Under the pieces are notes generated by a model, which did not search any database, had not been told where the DNA came from, and saw only the letters and a program-made list of their open reading frames with translations. The translations under genes were made by a program, and so were the position numbers. From positions 124,001-188,000 of the forward strand of contig NZ_PDYY01000004.1 in the NCBI RefSeq assembly GCF_002743255.1: 64,000 nt of DNA. Direction: 5' to 3'. This DNA is from Sporosarcina sp. P2 (GTDB taxonomy: Bacteria > Bacillota > Bacilli > Bacillales_A > Planococcaceae). Positions 1-8,409 of the stretch are shown here, one piece after another; position 1 is the first letter of the stretch, and each line of letters opens with the position of its first letter.

Positions 1-159
1 GTTGAAGGCGGTTTTGGACTCGCTTATATTTTATTAGATCAAACGATTTCTATTAATATCTCCTCCAGTGCTGATGAAGCAGATCATGCGCAGAAGTTAA
101 CCAATCATTTGATAGATGCATTTTTAGAATTAAGACAGATTGCGAATCGTAGTCTTTAA
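1..159 (+). CDS. 3' end of a probable choline/carnitine acyltransferase-like gene (partial)
   Basis: The window opens inside an open frame that runs 52 codons to a TAA at 157-159. The visible end starts with VEGGFGLAY, contains a strand-like ISINISS segment, and closes with a helix ending DAFLELRQIANRSL. This resembles the C-terminal end of choline/carnitine O-acyltransferases, where a G-[FY]-G-x-x-Y stretch, a short beta strand and a final D/E-x-x-L-x-x-M/L-R helix are usual. Too little is present to see the catalytic histidine, so the family call is tentative. The gene runs in the same direction as the RpiR gene but is 439 bases away from it, so the two are probably separate transcription units. 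Confidence 0.35.
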   Translation, partial: VEGGFGLAYILLDQTISINISSSADEADHAQKLTNHLIDAFLELRQIANRSL

Positions 160-345
160 ATAATTCAAGACTACTTGTTAACAGATGGTAGAGCGCAATC
201 TAGAAGTATTTAACGTAAGCGCAAACCTAGTAAGAGGTATGGAGTCAGTTGGTGGAAAACTGAAAATCACGCTCCTGTTAGTCCCGAACGATAATGGATT
301 ACTTAAACGCCCAAATCGGTAAGTAATGAATAAGCTTTACAACAT

Positions 346-369
346 GCCCTCTACGCATTCGTAGGGGGC
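346..369 (+). terminator. Hairpin, possible terminator
   Basis: Arms GCCCTCTACG and CGTAGGGGGC pair over 10 bp with one G-T pair, around a 4-base CATT loop. A weak T/A-rich tail (TATTTATAAT) follows on the plus strand. It could end transcription from the acyltransferase-like gene, although it lies about 190 bases after that stop codon. Confidence 0.45.
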
Positions 370-494
370 TATTTATAATCGTGCCGATTGTTTATTGCTG
401 CCGCAAAATTCGTGTACATATCACCGAACAGATTGGGCGTGTGGCCATGCGTAACATCATCAAATAGCTCCTGCTCATAATTCAGATTATGCAT
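369..494 (-). pseudogene. Short minus-strand frame, probable C-terminal gene remnant
   Basis: An ATG at 494 opens 41 codons that end with a TAG at 369-371. The peptide begins MHNLNYEQELFDD and ends NNRHDYK. It has ordinary protein-like composition, including THGHTPNLFGDMYTNF. No ribosome binding site precedes the ATG, and the hairpin at 346-369 abuts the stop. I do not recognise the family. It looks more like the surviving tail of a decayed gene than a real small gene, but a small expressed protein is not excluded. Confidence 0.25.
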
Positions 495-598
495 TGTATT
501 CTGTCAATACATATGGTAAGTTAGTAAATGATAAAAATGAAGTATAAACTTCATTTGCGATATTAAAGATGTCTCGGCTTCAAAAGGAGAGAAAGTGA

Positions 599-1453
599 TT
601 GAAACTTAAAGAGCTTATCCAAGAACGCTACAATACTCTATCGAAAAGCCAAAAGAAAGTAGGGCAGTATGTTATCGATTACCCAAAAATCGTTGCGATG
701 TCTTCAGCGCAAGAAATCGGGGCAAAGATTGATGTCAGTGAAACGACGGTTATCCGCTTCAGTCATAGTTTGGGATTTTCCGGTTATGCAGAATTACAAA
801 AGGAAATTCGAGAGAAATTGTTGTTTCAACAAAGCAGCTTGACGACCTATCAGCAATCTAAGCTTGTGCTCGAACAAAAACCGCATTTCTTCGAGCAAGT
901 TATGGAGAAGGATCGTGTAACCATTACGGAGACGATGAAACAGATTCAGGAGGCTGACTATGAAGAGGCGATTGAACGCCTTTCGAACGCCGAAACTGTC
1001 TATGTACTTGGCCTTCGATCGTCCTATACAGCGGCTAATTGGCTTTCCTATACAATCGGTTTAGTGAGAAGTAACGTGCAGTTGTTGCGGCCCGAAACGG
1101 AAGATGTCATTCAAACGTTGAGTCAAATGAATTGCAACTCCGTAGTGATTGTCATCTCGTTTCATCGTTATTTAAAAGAAACGATTCAAATTGCACGATT
1201 GGCGCATGAACAGGATGCATTTATTATTGGGATTACAGATTCGACACTAGCTCCGATCCATACATATAGTCATATATTATTTCCAATTTATTCACCAAAT
1301 AAGTCGACACTCGACGCAACTGCTTCTTTGTTTTCATTCATGAATGCGATTGTGGCTGGTTTATCGGTGAAGGAAAAAGACAGTTTTGAGAAAAGGCAAA
1401 ATTCCTATCAATCAATAGCGAGTGATTTTTTATTCGTGGAAGGGGTGGATTGA
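599..1453 (+). CDS. MurR/RpiR-family transcriptional regulator
   Basis: This 284-residue protein has the two-part RpiR layout. Residues 1-77 form the helix-turn-helix domain (helix region around SAQEIGAKIDVSETTVIRF). Residues about 110-245 form a SIS sugar/phospho-ligand-binding domain with VYVLGLRSSY and VVIVISFHR strands. The start is a TTG at 599, chosen because AAAGGAGA lies about 9 bases upstream; a nearby GTG is out of frame. The gene overlaps the following amidohydrolase frame and heads an apparent five-gene unit for amino-acid derivative metabolism. It probably controls that unit in response to a pathway intermediate; the ligand cannot be told from sequence. Confidence 0.9.
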   Translation: MKLKELIQERYNTLSKSQKKVGQYVIDYPKIVAMSSAQEIGAKIDVSETTVIRFSHSLGFSGYAELQKEIREKLLFQQSSLTTYQQSKLVLEQKPHFFEQVMEKDRVTITETMKQIQEADYEEAIERLSNAETVYVLGLRSSYTAANWLSYTIGLVRSNVQLLRPETEDVIQTLSQMNCNSVVIVISFHRYLKETIQIARLAHEQDAFIIGITDSTLAPIHTYSHILFPIYSPNKSTLDATASLFSFMNAIVAGLSVKEKDSFEKRQNSYQSIASDFLFVEGVD

Positions 1454-1455
1454 AG

Positions 1456-2592
1456 ATGGAAGCAGCGTTGAAAGAAGTGCAACCATTGATTGAAGAGGTG
1501 TTTACTCATTTGCATGAACATCCCGAAATCAGTTGGCAGGAAGTAGAGACGACGAAGTATTTACAGCAGTTACTAGAGAATGAAGGGTTCCAAGTGACGA
1601 CATTTGAGGATTCGACGGGGCTAGTTGTGACGGTCGGTACTGGCAAGCATTGCGTTGCGCTTCGTTCGGACATTGATGCATTATGGCAAGAAGTCGACGG
1701 GGTGTATCAAGCCAATCATTCATGTGGACATGACGCACATATGACGATGGCGGTTGGGACGTTACTCGTTCTGAAGAGACTTGGGATTCCAAAAGTGGGT
1801 CGTTTAAAAGTGATTTTCCAACCTGCCGAGGAAAAAGGAACCGGTGCATTATCATTTGTGGAAAAAGGCGTTGTGGACGATGTAGATTATTTGTATGGTG
1901 TGCATCTTCGTCCTATTCAAGAACTCGGGGATGGCTATTCGACGCCCGCTATTTTGCACGGTTCTGCAAAAATGGTAACGGGATCGATTACAGGAACGGA
2001 TACACATGGTGCGAGGCCACATCTTGGTCAAAATGCGATTGAAGTAATGGCGCAACCCGTTCAGGCAATCCATGCTATTCACGTCAATCCAATGGTTCCG
2101 CATTCCGCAAAAATGACGATGTTTCAAGCGGGTGGGGAATCGGCAAACATTATTCCCGGTAACGCGGTGTTCAGCTTAGACATTCGAGCCCAAACAAATG
2201 AGGTCATGGAGAAGCTAATGAGTCAAGTGGAACAAAAGATTTCTACTGTTGCTGAGATGTTTGAAGTGCAGATCGATTTTGAAATCAAATCAGAAATAGC
2301 CGCTGCACAGGTGGATGAAACCGCAGTAGAAATAATGGCACAAGCAATTAAGGAAACAGTGGGAGAGCAGTCTCTCGTGCCTTCTATAGTCACGCCGGGT
2401 GGAGAAGATTTTCATTATTACACACTGAAACGACCGGCCATCAAAGCGACGATGCTTGGACTTGGGTGTGATCTATCGCCGGGACTTCATCATCCGAATA
2501 TGACGTTCAATCATGACAGTATACTGACGGGAATCGAAATACTCGCCCGAGCAGTGAACCGCACATTTGAGCAGCTAGAACAAAGGACGTGA
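1456..2592 (+). CDS. M20-family amidohydrolase, probable N-acyl-L-amino acid deacylase
   Basis: A 378-residue M20 metallopeptidase/amidohydrolase of the hippurate-hydrolase and N-acyl-amino-acid amidohydrolase type. Metal-site motifs are SCGHDAH at residues 89-95 and AEE at 124-126, followed by a dimerisation domain and a C-terminal HHPNMTF segment. An in-frame TTG at 1450 overlaps the regulator's stop, but AAGGGGTGG at 1439-1448 is spaced correctly for ATG 1456. Next to a GNAT acyltransferase and an N-acylamino-acid racemase, the likely job is releasing free L-amino acid from its N-succinyl (or N-acyl) form. The motifs are seen; the substrate is inferred from the neighbours. Confidence 0.88.
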   Translation: MEAALKEVQPLIEEVFTHLHEHPEISWQEVETTKYLQQLLENEGFQVTTFEDSTGLVVTVGTGKHCVALRSDIDALWQEVDGVYQANHSCGHDAHMTMAVGTLLVLKRLGIPKVGRLKVIFQPAEEKGTGALSFVEKGVVDDVDYLYGVHLRPIQELGDGYSTPAILHGSAKMVTGSITGTDTHGARPHLGQNAIEVMAQPVQAIHAIHVNPMVPHSAKMTMFQAGGESANIIPGNAVFSLDIRAQTNEVMEKLMSQVEQKISTVAEMFEVQIDFEIKSEIAAAQVDETAVEIMAQAIKETVGEQSLVPSIVTPGGEDFHYYTLKRPAIKATMLGLGCDLSPGLHHPNMTFNHDSILTGIEILARAVNRTFEQLEQRT

Positions 2593-2596
2593 GTTT

Positions 2597-3454
2597 ATGA
2601 AGACTAATTTATCGATTCGCAAATTAGAATCGAACGAAGACATGCGAATGGTTCAAGGACTTGAAAAACAAATTTGGGGAGAGAATACTGTTCCAACACA
2701 TCAAACCTATACGGCGTCAAAAAATGGTGGGTTAGTGATTGGTGCTTTCGATCAACAGGAGATTGTTGGATTTTCATATAGTTTTCCGGGGTTTGCAAAT
2801 GGGAAAACGTATTTATGTTCGCATATGCTTGGCGTCCATCCGAATTATCAATTATTAGGGATTGGCAAGATGCTAAAGGATGAGCAGCGTAAACTGGCCA
2901 AAGAAATCGGCTATGACTTAATGACGTGGACATTTGATCCGTTGGAAAGCCGTAATGCCTATTTAAACCTGACGAAGCTGCACGGTATCAGCACTACATA
3001 TCTGGAAAATTGCTATGGCGAAATGGAAGATGGTTTGAATAAAGGATTACCATCAGACCGGCTTCAGGTCGAGTGGTGGATTTCTAGTGAACGGGTGGAA
3101 GATGGGTGGACACCCCAACTAGCCAACTACGACCGACCGTTTGATGTCGGACAATCTGAAAAAGGCAATCCGATGATGGAAGTAAATCTAGAGGAAATCT
3201 CTTCAAGTAGCGAGGGCATGGAAGTACCGATACCGAAAAACATTCAATTCATTAAAAAGGATGAGCCTGAACTTGCATTGGATTGGCGAATGAAAATCCG
3301 AGCTGTCTTTCAATCACTATTTGGCGCAGGTTATGCGCTAGTAGGGTTGAAGAAATCCGACACGGACGTTCATTACTATCAATTCATAAAAAGAACAATG
3401 ATTCCACTACATATAAAACATGAGGAGAATTCGAATGATTATAAAAGAGATTAA
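2597..3454 (+). CDS. GNAT-family acyltransferase, probable D-amino acid N-succinyltransferase
   Basis: A 285-residue GNAT protein. Residues about 8-165 form the acetyltransferase fold, with a CoA-binding turn after a core strand ([16 protein letters not shown], residues about 80-95). The C-terminal third is an extension also seen in the larger GNAT relatives found beside NAAAR-type racemases. Four bases separate it from the amidohydrolase, and it overlaps the racemase frame. In Geobacillus kaustophilus such a GNAT enzyme uses succinyl-CoA to acylate D-amino acids, feeding the racemase and a desuccinylase. The family is clear; the donor and acceptor are inferred from the operon. Confidence 0.82.
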   Translation: MKTNLSIRKLESNEDMRMVQGLEKQIWGENTVPTHQTYTASKNGGLVIGAFDQQEIVGFSYSFPGFANGKTYLCSHMLGVHPNYQLLGIGKMLKDEQRKLAKEIGYDLMTWTFDPLESRNAYLNLTKLHGISTTYLENCYGEMEDGLNKGLPSDRLQVEWWISSERVEDGWTPQLANYDRPFDVGQSEKGNPMMEVNLEEISSSSEGMEVPIPKNIQFIKKDEPELALDWRMKIRAVFQSLFGAGYALVGLKKSDTDVHYYQFIKRTMIPLHIKHEENSNDYKRD

Positions 3455-4544
3455 TATCCGAAAAATGAAAATGATGATGAAAAACCCTTTCACTACAAGC
3501 TTTGGTACGTTTCAAGAGAAAGATTTTTTATTGCTTGAAGCGATAGATGAGTATGGAAACACGGGATGGGGGGAGTCAGTCGCATTCCATTCACCTTGGT
3601 ACAGTGAAGAAACAATCGAAACTAATCTACATATGTTGGAGGACTTTTTAATCCCTTTAGTGATTGGGAGGGAAATCAATCACCCAGATGAAGTGAGTTC
3701 ACTTTTCAAAGCAATTCGTAAAAATAATATGGCGAAATCCACTGTAGAGGGAGCGGTTTGGGATCTTTATGCAAAGCGTAACAAAATGACATTAGCACAG
3801 GCGTTAGGTGGAGAAATGGAGAAAATAGAGGTCGGAATTAGTATTGGGATTCATGAAGATATAGCTAAATTAGTAGAGACAGTCCGCGGTTTTGTTGAGG
3901 AAGGCTATAAACGTATCAAAGTAAAGATCAAACCAGGATATGACGTTGACGTGATACGTGAACTTCGCACAAACTTCCCTAACGTACCGCTAATGGCGGA
4001 TGCCAACTCGGCCTATACACTTGAAGATGTGGAACTGCTTAAACAGTTGGATGAATTTAATTTAACGATGATCGAGCAACCGCTTGCTTCGGACGATATC
4101 ATCGACCATGCCACTTTGCAAAAAGAAATCCAAACTCCCATTTGTTTGGATGAGAGTATCCACTCTCTTGAAGATACACGAAAAGCGTTGGAGCTTGGGA
4201 GCTGTAAAATCATCAATATTAAAATTGGTCGTGTCGGGGGATTGACTGAAGCGAAGAAAATCCATGATTACTGCATGGGACACGGTATTCCCGTTTGGTG
4301 TGGAGGCATGCTTGAGTCAGGAATTGGACGCGCACATAACGTAGCGCTTACGACACTGCCCAATTTCATTCTGCCAGGTGACACAGCAGGATCATCCCGC
4401 TATTGGGAGGAAGATATCATTACACCAGAAGTCGTTGTGGAAAATGGGTATATTACAGTACCCACTTCATATGGCATTGGATATGAACCGAATCTTGAAG
4501 CAATGAATAAATTCACGGTGAAAGAAATGAATTATAATGCATAA
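3435..4544 (+). CDS. Enolase-superfamily N-acylamino-acid racemase / o-succinylbenzoate synthase-like
   Basis: A 369-residue enolase-superfamily enzyme of the OSBS/NSAR family. The catalytic KxK lies at K162-K164, metal ligands are D189 (MADAN), E214 (IEQP) and D239 (LDES), and the second catalytic lysine is K263 (NIKIGRVGG). These positions match the published NSAR numbering. ATG 3435 is chosen over ATG 3420 because GAGGAG at 3422-3427 is well spaced for it. The protein could serve menaquinone synthesis as an OSBS, but no men genes are near. The amidohydrolase and GNAT partners point to racemising N-succinyl-D- to N-succinyl-L-amino acids. Confidence 0.9.
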   Translation: MIIKEINIRKMKMMMKNPFTTSFGTFQEKDFLLLEAIDEYGNTGWGESVAFHSPWYSEETIETNLHMLEDFLIPLVIGREINHPDEVSSLFKAIRKNNMAKSTVEGAVWDLYAKRNKMTLAQALGGEMEKIEVGISIGIHEDIAKLVETVRGFVEEGYKRIKVKIKPGYDVDVIRELRTNFPNVPLMADANSAYTLEDVELLKQLDEFNLTMIEQPLASDDIIDHATLQKEIQTPICLDESIHSLEDTRKALELGSCKIINIKIGRVGGLTEAKKIHDYCMGHGIPVWCGGMLESGIGRAHNVALTTLPNFILPGDTAGSSRYWEEDIITPEVVVENGYITVPTSYGIGYEPNLEAMNKFTVKEMNYNA

Positions 4545-4551
4545 TGAGTCA

Positions 4552-4575
4552 AGTGGGCGACCATGTTCACCCACT
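4552..4575 (+). terminator. Weak hairpin after the racemase gene
   Basis: AGTGGGCGA and TCACCCACT pair around a short loop with one mismatch, seven bases after the racemase stop. The tail (AGGCTTTCTATAA) is only moderately T-rich, so read-through into the permease is likely. Confidence 0.4.
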
Positions 4576-4646
4576 AGGCTTTCTATAATCTGAAAAATTA
4601 ATTTACATAGAACCTAAAAACTTATACTAGAAGGCGAGGAAGAGGG

Positions 4647-5711
4647 ATGAAAAAGAGTTTTCAAATCGGTGCAGCTTTCATCGGTGTGATCGTCGGCGCA
4701 GGATTTGCATCTGGACAAGAAATTCTGCAGTTTTTCACTAGTTTTGGCACAATAGGCATAGTTGGAACTCTTGTCGCAGCAGTATTATTTGCATTCATCG
4801 GCATGAATTTAACCCAATTAGGTAGCCGTTTGCAAACCACGTCCCATCAGAATGTCATTTACCATATTTGTGGACGTTATTTAGGTATTGTTGTGGATTT
4901 CGTTATCACATTTTTCCTATTCGGTGTCACCGTCGTCATGTTTTCAGGTGCCGGTGCAATATTCGAACAGCAATTACATATTCCCGGATATATCGGAAGT
5001 ATTATAATGGCTATTTTAACCATCGCGACAGTGACGTTAAGTGTTCAAAGAGTCATCACGCTCATTGGGGCATTCACACCATTTTTACTCTTGCTCGTTA
5101 TGGTAATCACGGTGTATTCAGTTATCAACTATGATTTCTCGGCCGCTGAAATTCAAGCGGCGGTTACCGGTACAAACCAAGGGGCCCCACATTGGCTAGT
5201 AGGTGGACTCTTGTATGTTTCCTATAATATCGCGGCTGGTGTTGCGATGCTTACAGTCATGGGAGGAACAGTCAAGGACGAAAAAGTTGCCGCGTGGGGT
5301 GGAATTATCGGAGGTCTGGGTCTGGGTCTTCTCCTTCTTCTCATCAATATATCGATGTTGACACAGTTGAAAGAAATCGCCGCGGTACCGATGCCGATGC
5401 TGTTCTTGGCGAATAATATAAGCCCGGTAGTTGGTGCACTCATGTCCATTATTTTATTGGGAATGATTTATAATACTGCAGTAGGCATGTTGTACGCATT
5501 CACCGTACGCTTTGTCAAACCTGACACAGCGCGCTTTAAAGGGAGCATTATCCTATTTGGTTTAGTAGCGTATGCCGCAAGCTTCATCGGTTTCGTAACA
5601 CTCGTGGGCACTGTTTATCCGGTAATGGGTTATCTTGGATTCGTATTGATTGGTGCGATTATTTTCGCGTGGTTTAAGAAGAAAAGAGTATTATATCTAG
5701 TTGAAGGTTAA
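4647..5711 (+). CDS. YkvI-family integral membrane protein (putative amino acid transporter)
   Basis: A 354-residue, very hydrophobic protein with about ten predicted membrane segments. The first holds GAAFIGVIVGAGFASGQEILQFF, split here as GAAFIGVIVG then AGFASGQEI, a glycine-rich unwound helix typical of LeuT/APC-fold transporters. It matches the YkvI family, which has no settled function. It follows the racemase by 102 bases in the same direction, so it may import or export the amino acid or derivative handled by the upstream enzymes. The family is fairly secure; the substrate is unknown. A PAL-1 palindrome starts 5 bases after its stop and probably ends the transcript. Confidence 0.8.
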   Translation: MKKSFQIGAAFIGVIVGAGFASGQEILQFFTSFGTIGIVGTLVAAVLFAFIGMNLTQLGSRLQTTSHQNVIYHICGRYLGIVVDFVITFFLFGVTVVMFSGAGAIFEQQLHIPGYIGSIIMAILTIATVTLSVQRVITLIGAFTPFLLLLVMVITVYSVINYDFSAAEIQAAVTGTNQGAPHWLVGGLLYVSYNIAAGVAMLTVMGGTVKDEKVAAWGGIIGGLGLGLLLLLINISMLTQLKEIAAVPMPMLFLANNISPVVGALMSIILLGMIYNTAVGMLYAFTVRFVKPDTARFKGSIILFGLVAYAASFIGFVTLVGTVYPVMGYLGFVLIGAIIFAWFKKKRVLYLVEG

Positions 5712-5716
5712 AGAAA

Positions 5717-5783
5717 GTACCAGGTCCCCACACAAATCGTAAACAATTCTGAATTGGACTGGAGTTGTGTGAGGACCTGGTAC
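5717..5783. repeat. PAL-1 palindrome, copy A (67 bp, full length)
   Basis: Outer arms GTACCAGGTCC and GGACCTGGTAC are perfect complements. Inner arms CACACAA and TTGTGTG pair next, and the centre carries CAATTCTGAATTG, itself a palindrome. The copy lies between the convergent stops of the YkvI-like gene and the minus-strand membrane gene, where it could act as a two-way terminator. Confidence 0.85.
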
Positions 5784-5785
5784 CT

Positions 5786-6559
5786 TTACGTGCCGTCCTG
5801 TTTTGATTCCTTCGTATACTCTTTCTTAGCTTCATCAAAAATTTTAATTTGAGCAGAAAATGTTAGTGCATAGATCGTGATAACTACTGATAATAAACTG
5901 ACTCCATTAAATAAGGTGATGGAATCTTGGTTTTCTAGCCAAGTATATAAACTTTTTAAGGCCTTTGATTCTTCAAACTCTGCTTTGGACATCCACTTCT
6001 TCATACCCAATAAAGTGAAATATGCTATGAGGATGACAGATAATAAGCTGTTCACAATGGTGATATTCAAATACTGTTTTTGTCTATCCAAGTCCATAGT
6101 TTTTGAGAGTTCTTTCAAGCTCAATTCCTCGACTTCATCTTCACTGTGTGCTTTTTCTGAAGGAAACACTCGCTTAAGTACAAGGAAGTATAGGAAGTTT
6201 GAAAGGTATATTAGTAAAATATATACCGCAGACAGATAAGCAAAGAAACCTATCACATAGCCGTATCCAGCTGCGTTTACATTCGGAGTAAGTAAAGAAT
6301 AAAAAGCGGCAATGGAGGCTGTTAGAAAGAACGAGAGTGATATCCCGTAATATTTTGGATAAGTACTTTTCTTTTTATGTTTGCGATACCATATGGTTAA
6401 AAACAAGGCTATCGCAAATACTATATAGAAAATAAATAAAATCGGTAATTTGCTATGAAAGGTCAAGCTTATTGGAATGGCAAAAAACATCAAGATATAT
6501 AGTGGAATCTCCATACCACTCAATTTACTAAAGTCTGCTAACTTCCAAGCTTTTCTCAC
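5786..6559 (-). CDS. Hypothetical six-helix membrane protein
   Basis: About 257 residues with roughly six membrane helices: three in the first 110 residues, one around 110-135, and two in the C-terminal half (VNSLLSVILIAYF and LLSVVITIYALTF). A charged cytoplasmic loop with EDEVEELSLKELSK sits in the middle. I do not recognise a named family. The GTG at 6559 is chosen because GAGGG directly abuts the in-frame ATG at 6565 and would be too close for it; the ATG remains possible. The stop lies 2 bases from a PAL-1 palindrome. The gene is alone on its strand, with no context for a role. Confidence 0.65.
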   Translation of the reverse strand: MRKAWKLADFSKLSGMEIPLYILMFFAIPISLTFHSKLPILFIFYIVFAIALFLTIWYRKHKKKSTYPKYYGISLSFFLTASIAAFYSLLTPNVNAAGYGYVIGFFAYLSAVYILLIYLSNFLYFLVLKRVFPSEKAHSEDEVEELSLKELSKTMDLDRQKQYLNITIVNSLLSVILIAYFTLLGMKKWMSKAEFEESKALKSLYTWLENQDSITLFNGVSLLSVVITIYALTFSAQIKIFDEAKKEYTKESKQDGT

Positions 6560-6727
6560 TATCATCCCTCACTTGTACGAATAAGTAGTATAACCTTAAC
6601 AATCGTTACTATAAGTATATCAGTAATAGCAGCGCTACATATGATTCTATTTGATATACATTCATAGTGAAGACAAAAAACATTTAGAAGTATGCACAGT
6701 GTGACCGGTGGAAGATATAGATCGATA

Positions 6728-6787
6728 AGGTACCTGTGTGAGAAAGCAACGTGAATGTTAAAACCATCATGAAAGTTTGATAGGTAC
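6728..6787. repeat. PAL-2 palindrome, copy a (degenerate)
   Basis: The copy starts GGTACCTGTGTGAGAAA and keeps the centre GTGAATGTTAAAACC, with TAGGTAC at its right end. The right arm is decayed. It fills part of the 310-base gap between the minus-strand membrane gene and the SLH gene. Confidence 0.65.
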
Positions 6788-6813
6788 ATTTAATAAAACT
6801 TCCCCTTTTATGT

Positions 6814-6839
6814 TGAAACTATTTTAGTAATTCTCCGTC
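6814..6839 (+). promoter_or_regulatory. ECF-sigma-type promoter upstream of the SLH gene
   Basis: TGAAAC at 6814-6819 is followed after exactly 16 bases by CGTC at 6836-6839. This is the SigW/SigX/SigV-type consensus of Bacillus. The same pair with the same spacing lies in front of the ECF sigma operon at 56718-56743, and the flanking text (a T-run with TTTTAG, then CTC before CGTCTA) is also similar. Confidence 0.75.
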
Positions 6840-6875
6840 TAAACGCTGCTTAGAAAATGGGGCTGTATAGAGAGG

Positions 6876-8045
6876 ATGGAAGAAATGAAGAAGTTATTTG
6901 CAGTAGTTGCTGCATTGTTACTAGCTTGCAGTTTACCGGTGTCAGCGGCTGCAGCCAATAAGCAAGTGTTTTCTGATGTGCCGCCGTCCAAGCATTTTGC
7001 GGATGCGGTGAATGAGTTGGCTGCACGTAACATCATAGGAGGTTATCCTGACGATACGTTCAAACCGGGGAATTCGATTACGCGAGGACAAGCTGCAGCG
7101 ATTATCGCGAAGATGATCGGTCTGGATACATCGAATGTAAATGGCAAAAAGTTTAAAGATGTATCAACATCTTATGGTTTTTATAAAGCGATTACGAAAA
7201 TGGCGGAAGAAGGAATTATTGGTGGGTATCCAGACGGTAGTTATAAACCGGATGAGCCGATTAAGCGTAAAAATATGGCTGCGATTCTTGTGAAAGCATT
7301 CGATTTACCTTGTGATGTGAATGTGAAAAACCCATTTAAAGGAGAAGTCGGCATTACAAATGACGTACTCGTTATTTACAAACTCGGCATTACTTCAGGT
7401 ACCTCTCTTACAACATTCAGCCCGAACGCGTCGATTACGAGAGGGCAAGCTTCAAAAATGCTTGTGGCGGCGGAGCAGGTAATGATGAGGAATGCTGTGA
7501 CAGTAAAAGCGGGCGACTTTGGATGGGGTACGATCGAAGCGGTTATCGATGATCAAGTGAATCCGAGCGTATTTCGTGCAGTACAAGTGAAAGGGAAAAA
7601 CGACACGCTAAGCCAAGTTCAATTATTTCCCGTCAAAGAAGGAACAGGAGGAGTTGTCATTTGGGGAAGAGACGCAGAATTTAATATGAAGTATCAAAAG
7701 TATTATGTTCATGTGAAAAAAGAGGGCAGCGAACTACGTTTGACGTTAGAAAAGACGGATGATTCCCTCCCGGCAGAGGTAGCGCTCAATACGAAATATA
7801 AGCCCGTAAAAAATGTAGCCCTCGCCAGGAAAGACGGAGAGAAAATCTCTGATGACGTAATGATTGTAAGAAATCAATACAATTTCACCTATATTATGAT
7901 CGAACAGCCGGGAGAGTATATCGCGACGGTCCTCTTTGAAAATGGAGAAGAAGTGCGATACAGTGTGTGGGCTCATGAAAGTGAAGACAGCTTTTTATAT
8001 GATGCATATACCCAGGAAATAGGACCAGCTAAAAATTTTAAGTAA
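6876..8045 (+). CDS. Three-SLH-domain secreted surface protein
   Basis: A 389-residue exported protein. A signal peptide is followed by three S-layer-homology domains at about residues 33-75, 95-140 and 155-200. They carry the typical VFSDVPPSKHFADAV, IIGGYPDDTFKPG and ITRGQAA-type motifs. These bind pyruvylated wall polymer and anchor the protein to the wall. The C-terminal 190 residues are beta-rich with no recognised domain. Starts at 6876 or 6885 are both possible; the latter gives MKKLFAVV. An ECF-type promoter ends 36 bases upstream, suggesting induction by envelope stress. PAL-2 copy b lies downstream. Confidence 0.88.
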   Translation: MEEMKKLFAVVAALLLACSLPVSAAAANKQVFSDVPPSKHFADAVNELAARNIIGGYPDDTFKPGNSITRGQAAAIIAKMIGLDTSNVNGKKFKDVSTSYGFYKAITKMAEEGIIGGYPDGSYKPDEPIKRKNMAAILVKAFDLPCDVNVKNPFKGEVGITNDVLVIYKLGITSGTSLTTFSPNASITRGQASKMLVAAEQVMMRNAVTVKAGDFGWGTIEAVIDDQVNPSVFRAVQVKGKNDTLSQVQLFPVKEGTGGVVIWGRDAEFNMKYQKYYVHVKKEGSELRLTLEKTDDSLPAEVALNTKYKPVKNVALARKDGEKISDDVMIVRNQYNFTYIMIEQPGEYIATVLFENGEEVRYSVWAHESEDSFLYDAYTQEIGPAKNFK

Positions 8046-8118
8046 ATGTATTGAGTGCCAGGTCTATAAGAAATCTTAATTATGTAGAGATACTGTCTGA
8101 TGCTACGTTTTGAAAAAT

Positions 8119-8181
8119 GGTACCTGTGCTTGAAACCAACATGATTGTTTAAACATTCATGTTGGTTTCAAGCATAGGTAC
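8119..8181. repeat. PAL-2 palindrome, copy b (63 bp, nearly perfect)
   Basis: The left half begins GGTACCTGTGCTTGAAACC, and its reverse complement forms the right half ending in AGGTAC. The centre is GTTTAAAC. Only about two positions fail to pair. A T-rich tail (TTTTATTTG) follows on the plus strand, so this copy could serve as the terminator of the SLH gene 73 bases upstream. A decayed PAL-1-like left end (GTGCCAGGTC) sits at about 8054. Confidence 0.8.
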
Positions 8182-8351
8182 TTTTATTTGAAAGTTAAGT
8201 AATTGGGTAGTAGGTTCTGAAATTATTTTGTAGAGTATCCAGTTGGATGCTCTTTTTCTATATTGAATTTTAAATAATATTGCTAAAAAATCTAAAAAAG
8301 ACTAGCAATATAAAGAAAGGGAAGCTATAATGTAAAATACAGTTTCTAAAT

Positions 8352-8370
8352 GATAATGATTTTCATTATC
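8352..8370. promoter_or_regulatory. Fur box
   Basis: GATAATGATTTTCATTATC is a near-perfect 19-base Fur site, differing from the classical palindrome at two central positions. It lies 40 bases before the binding-protein start. It indicates iron-dependent repression of the siderophore operon by Fur. Confidence 0.88.
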
Positions 8371-8409
8371 GGTGAAGAGCTTAATACATAAAGAAAGAAG
8401 TGGTTAGAT

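Larger units (their letters stand above)
160..598. other. Intergenic stretch with a hairpin and a minus-strand gene remnant
   Basis: This 439-base gap holds a hairpin at 346-369 and a short minus-strand reading frame at 369-494, both listed separately. An AAGTATAAACTT-type inverted repeat lies at about 540-551, just before the regulator gene, and could be an operator for it. I see nothing else convincing. Confidence 0.4.

Noticed and set aside
6562-6789. 75-codon minus-strand frame between the membrane gene and the SLH gene
   Set aside because: It reads through PAL-2 copy a and has no ribosome site; its hydrophobic text comes from AT-rich intergenic DNA.
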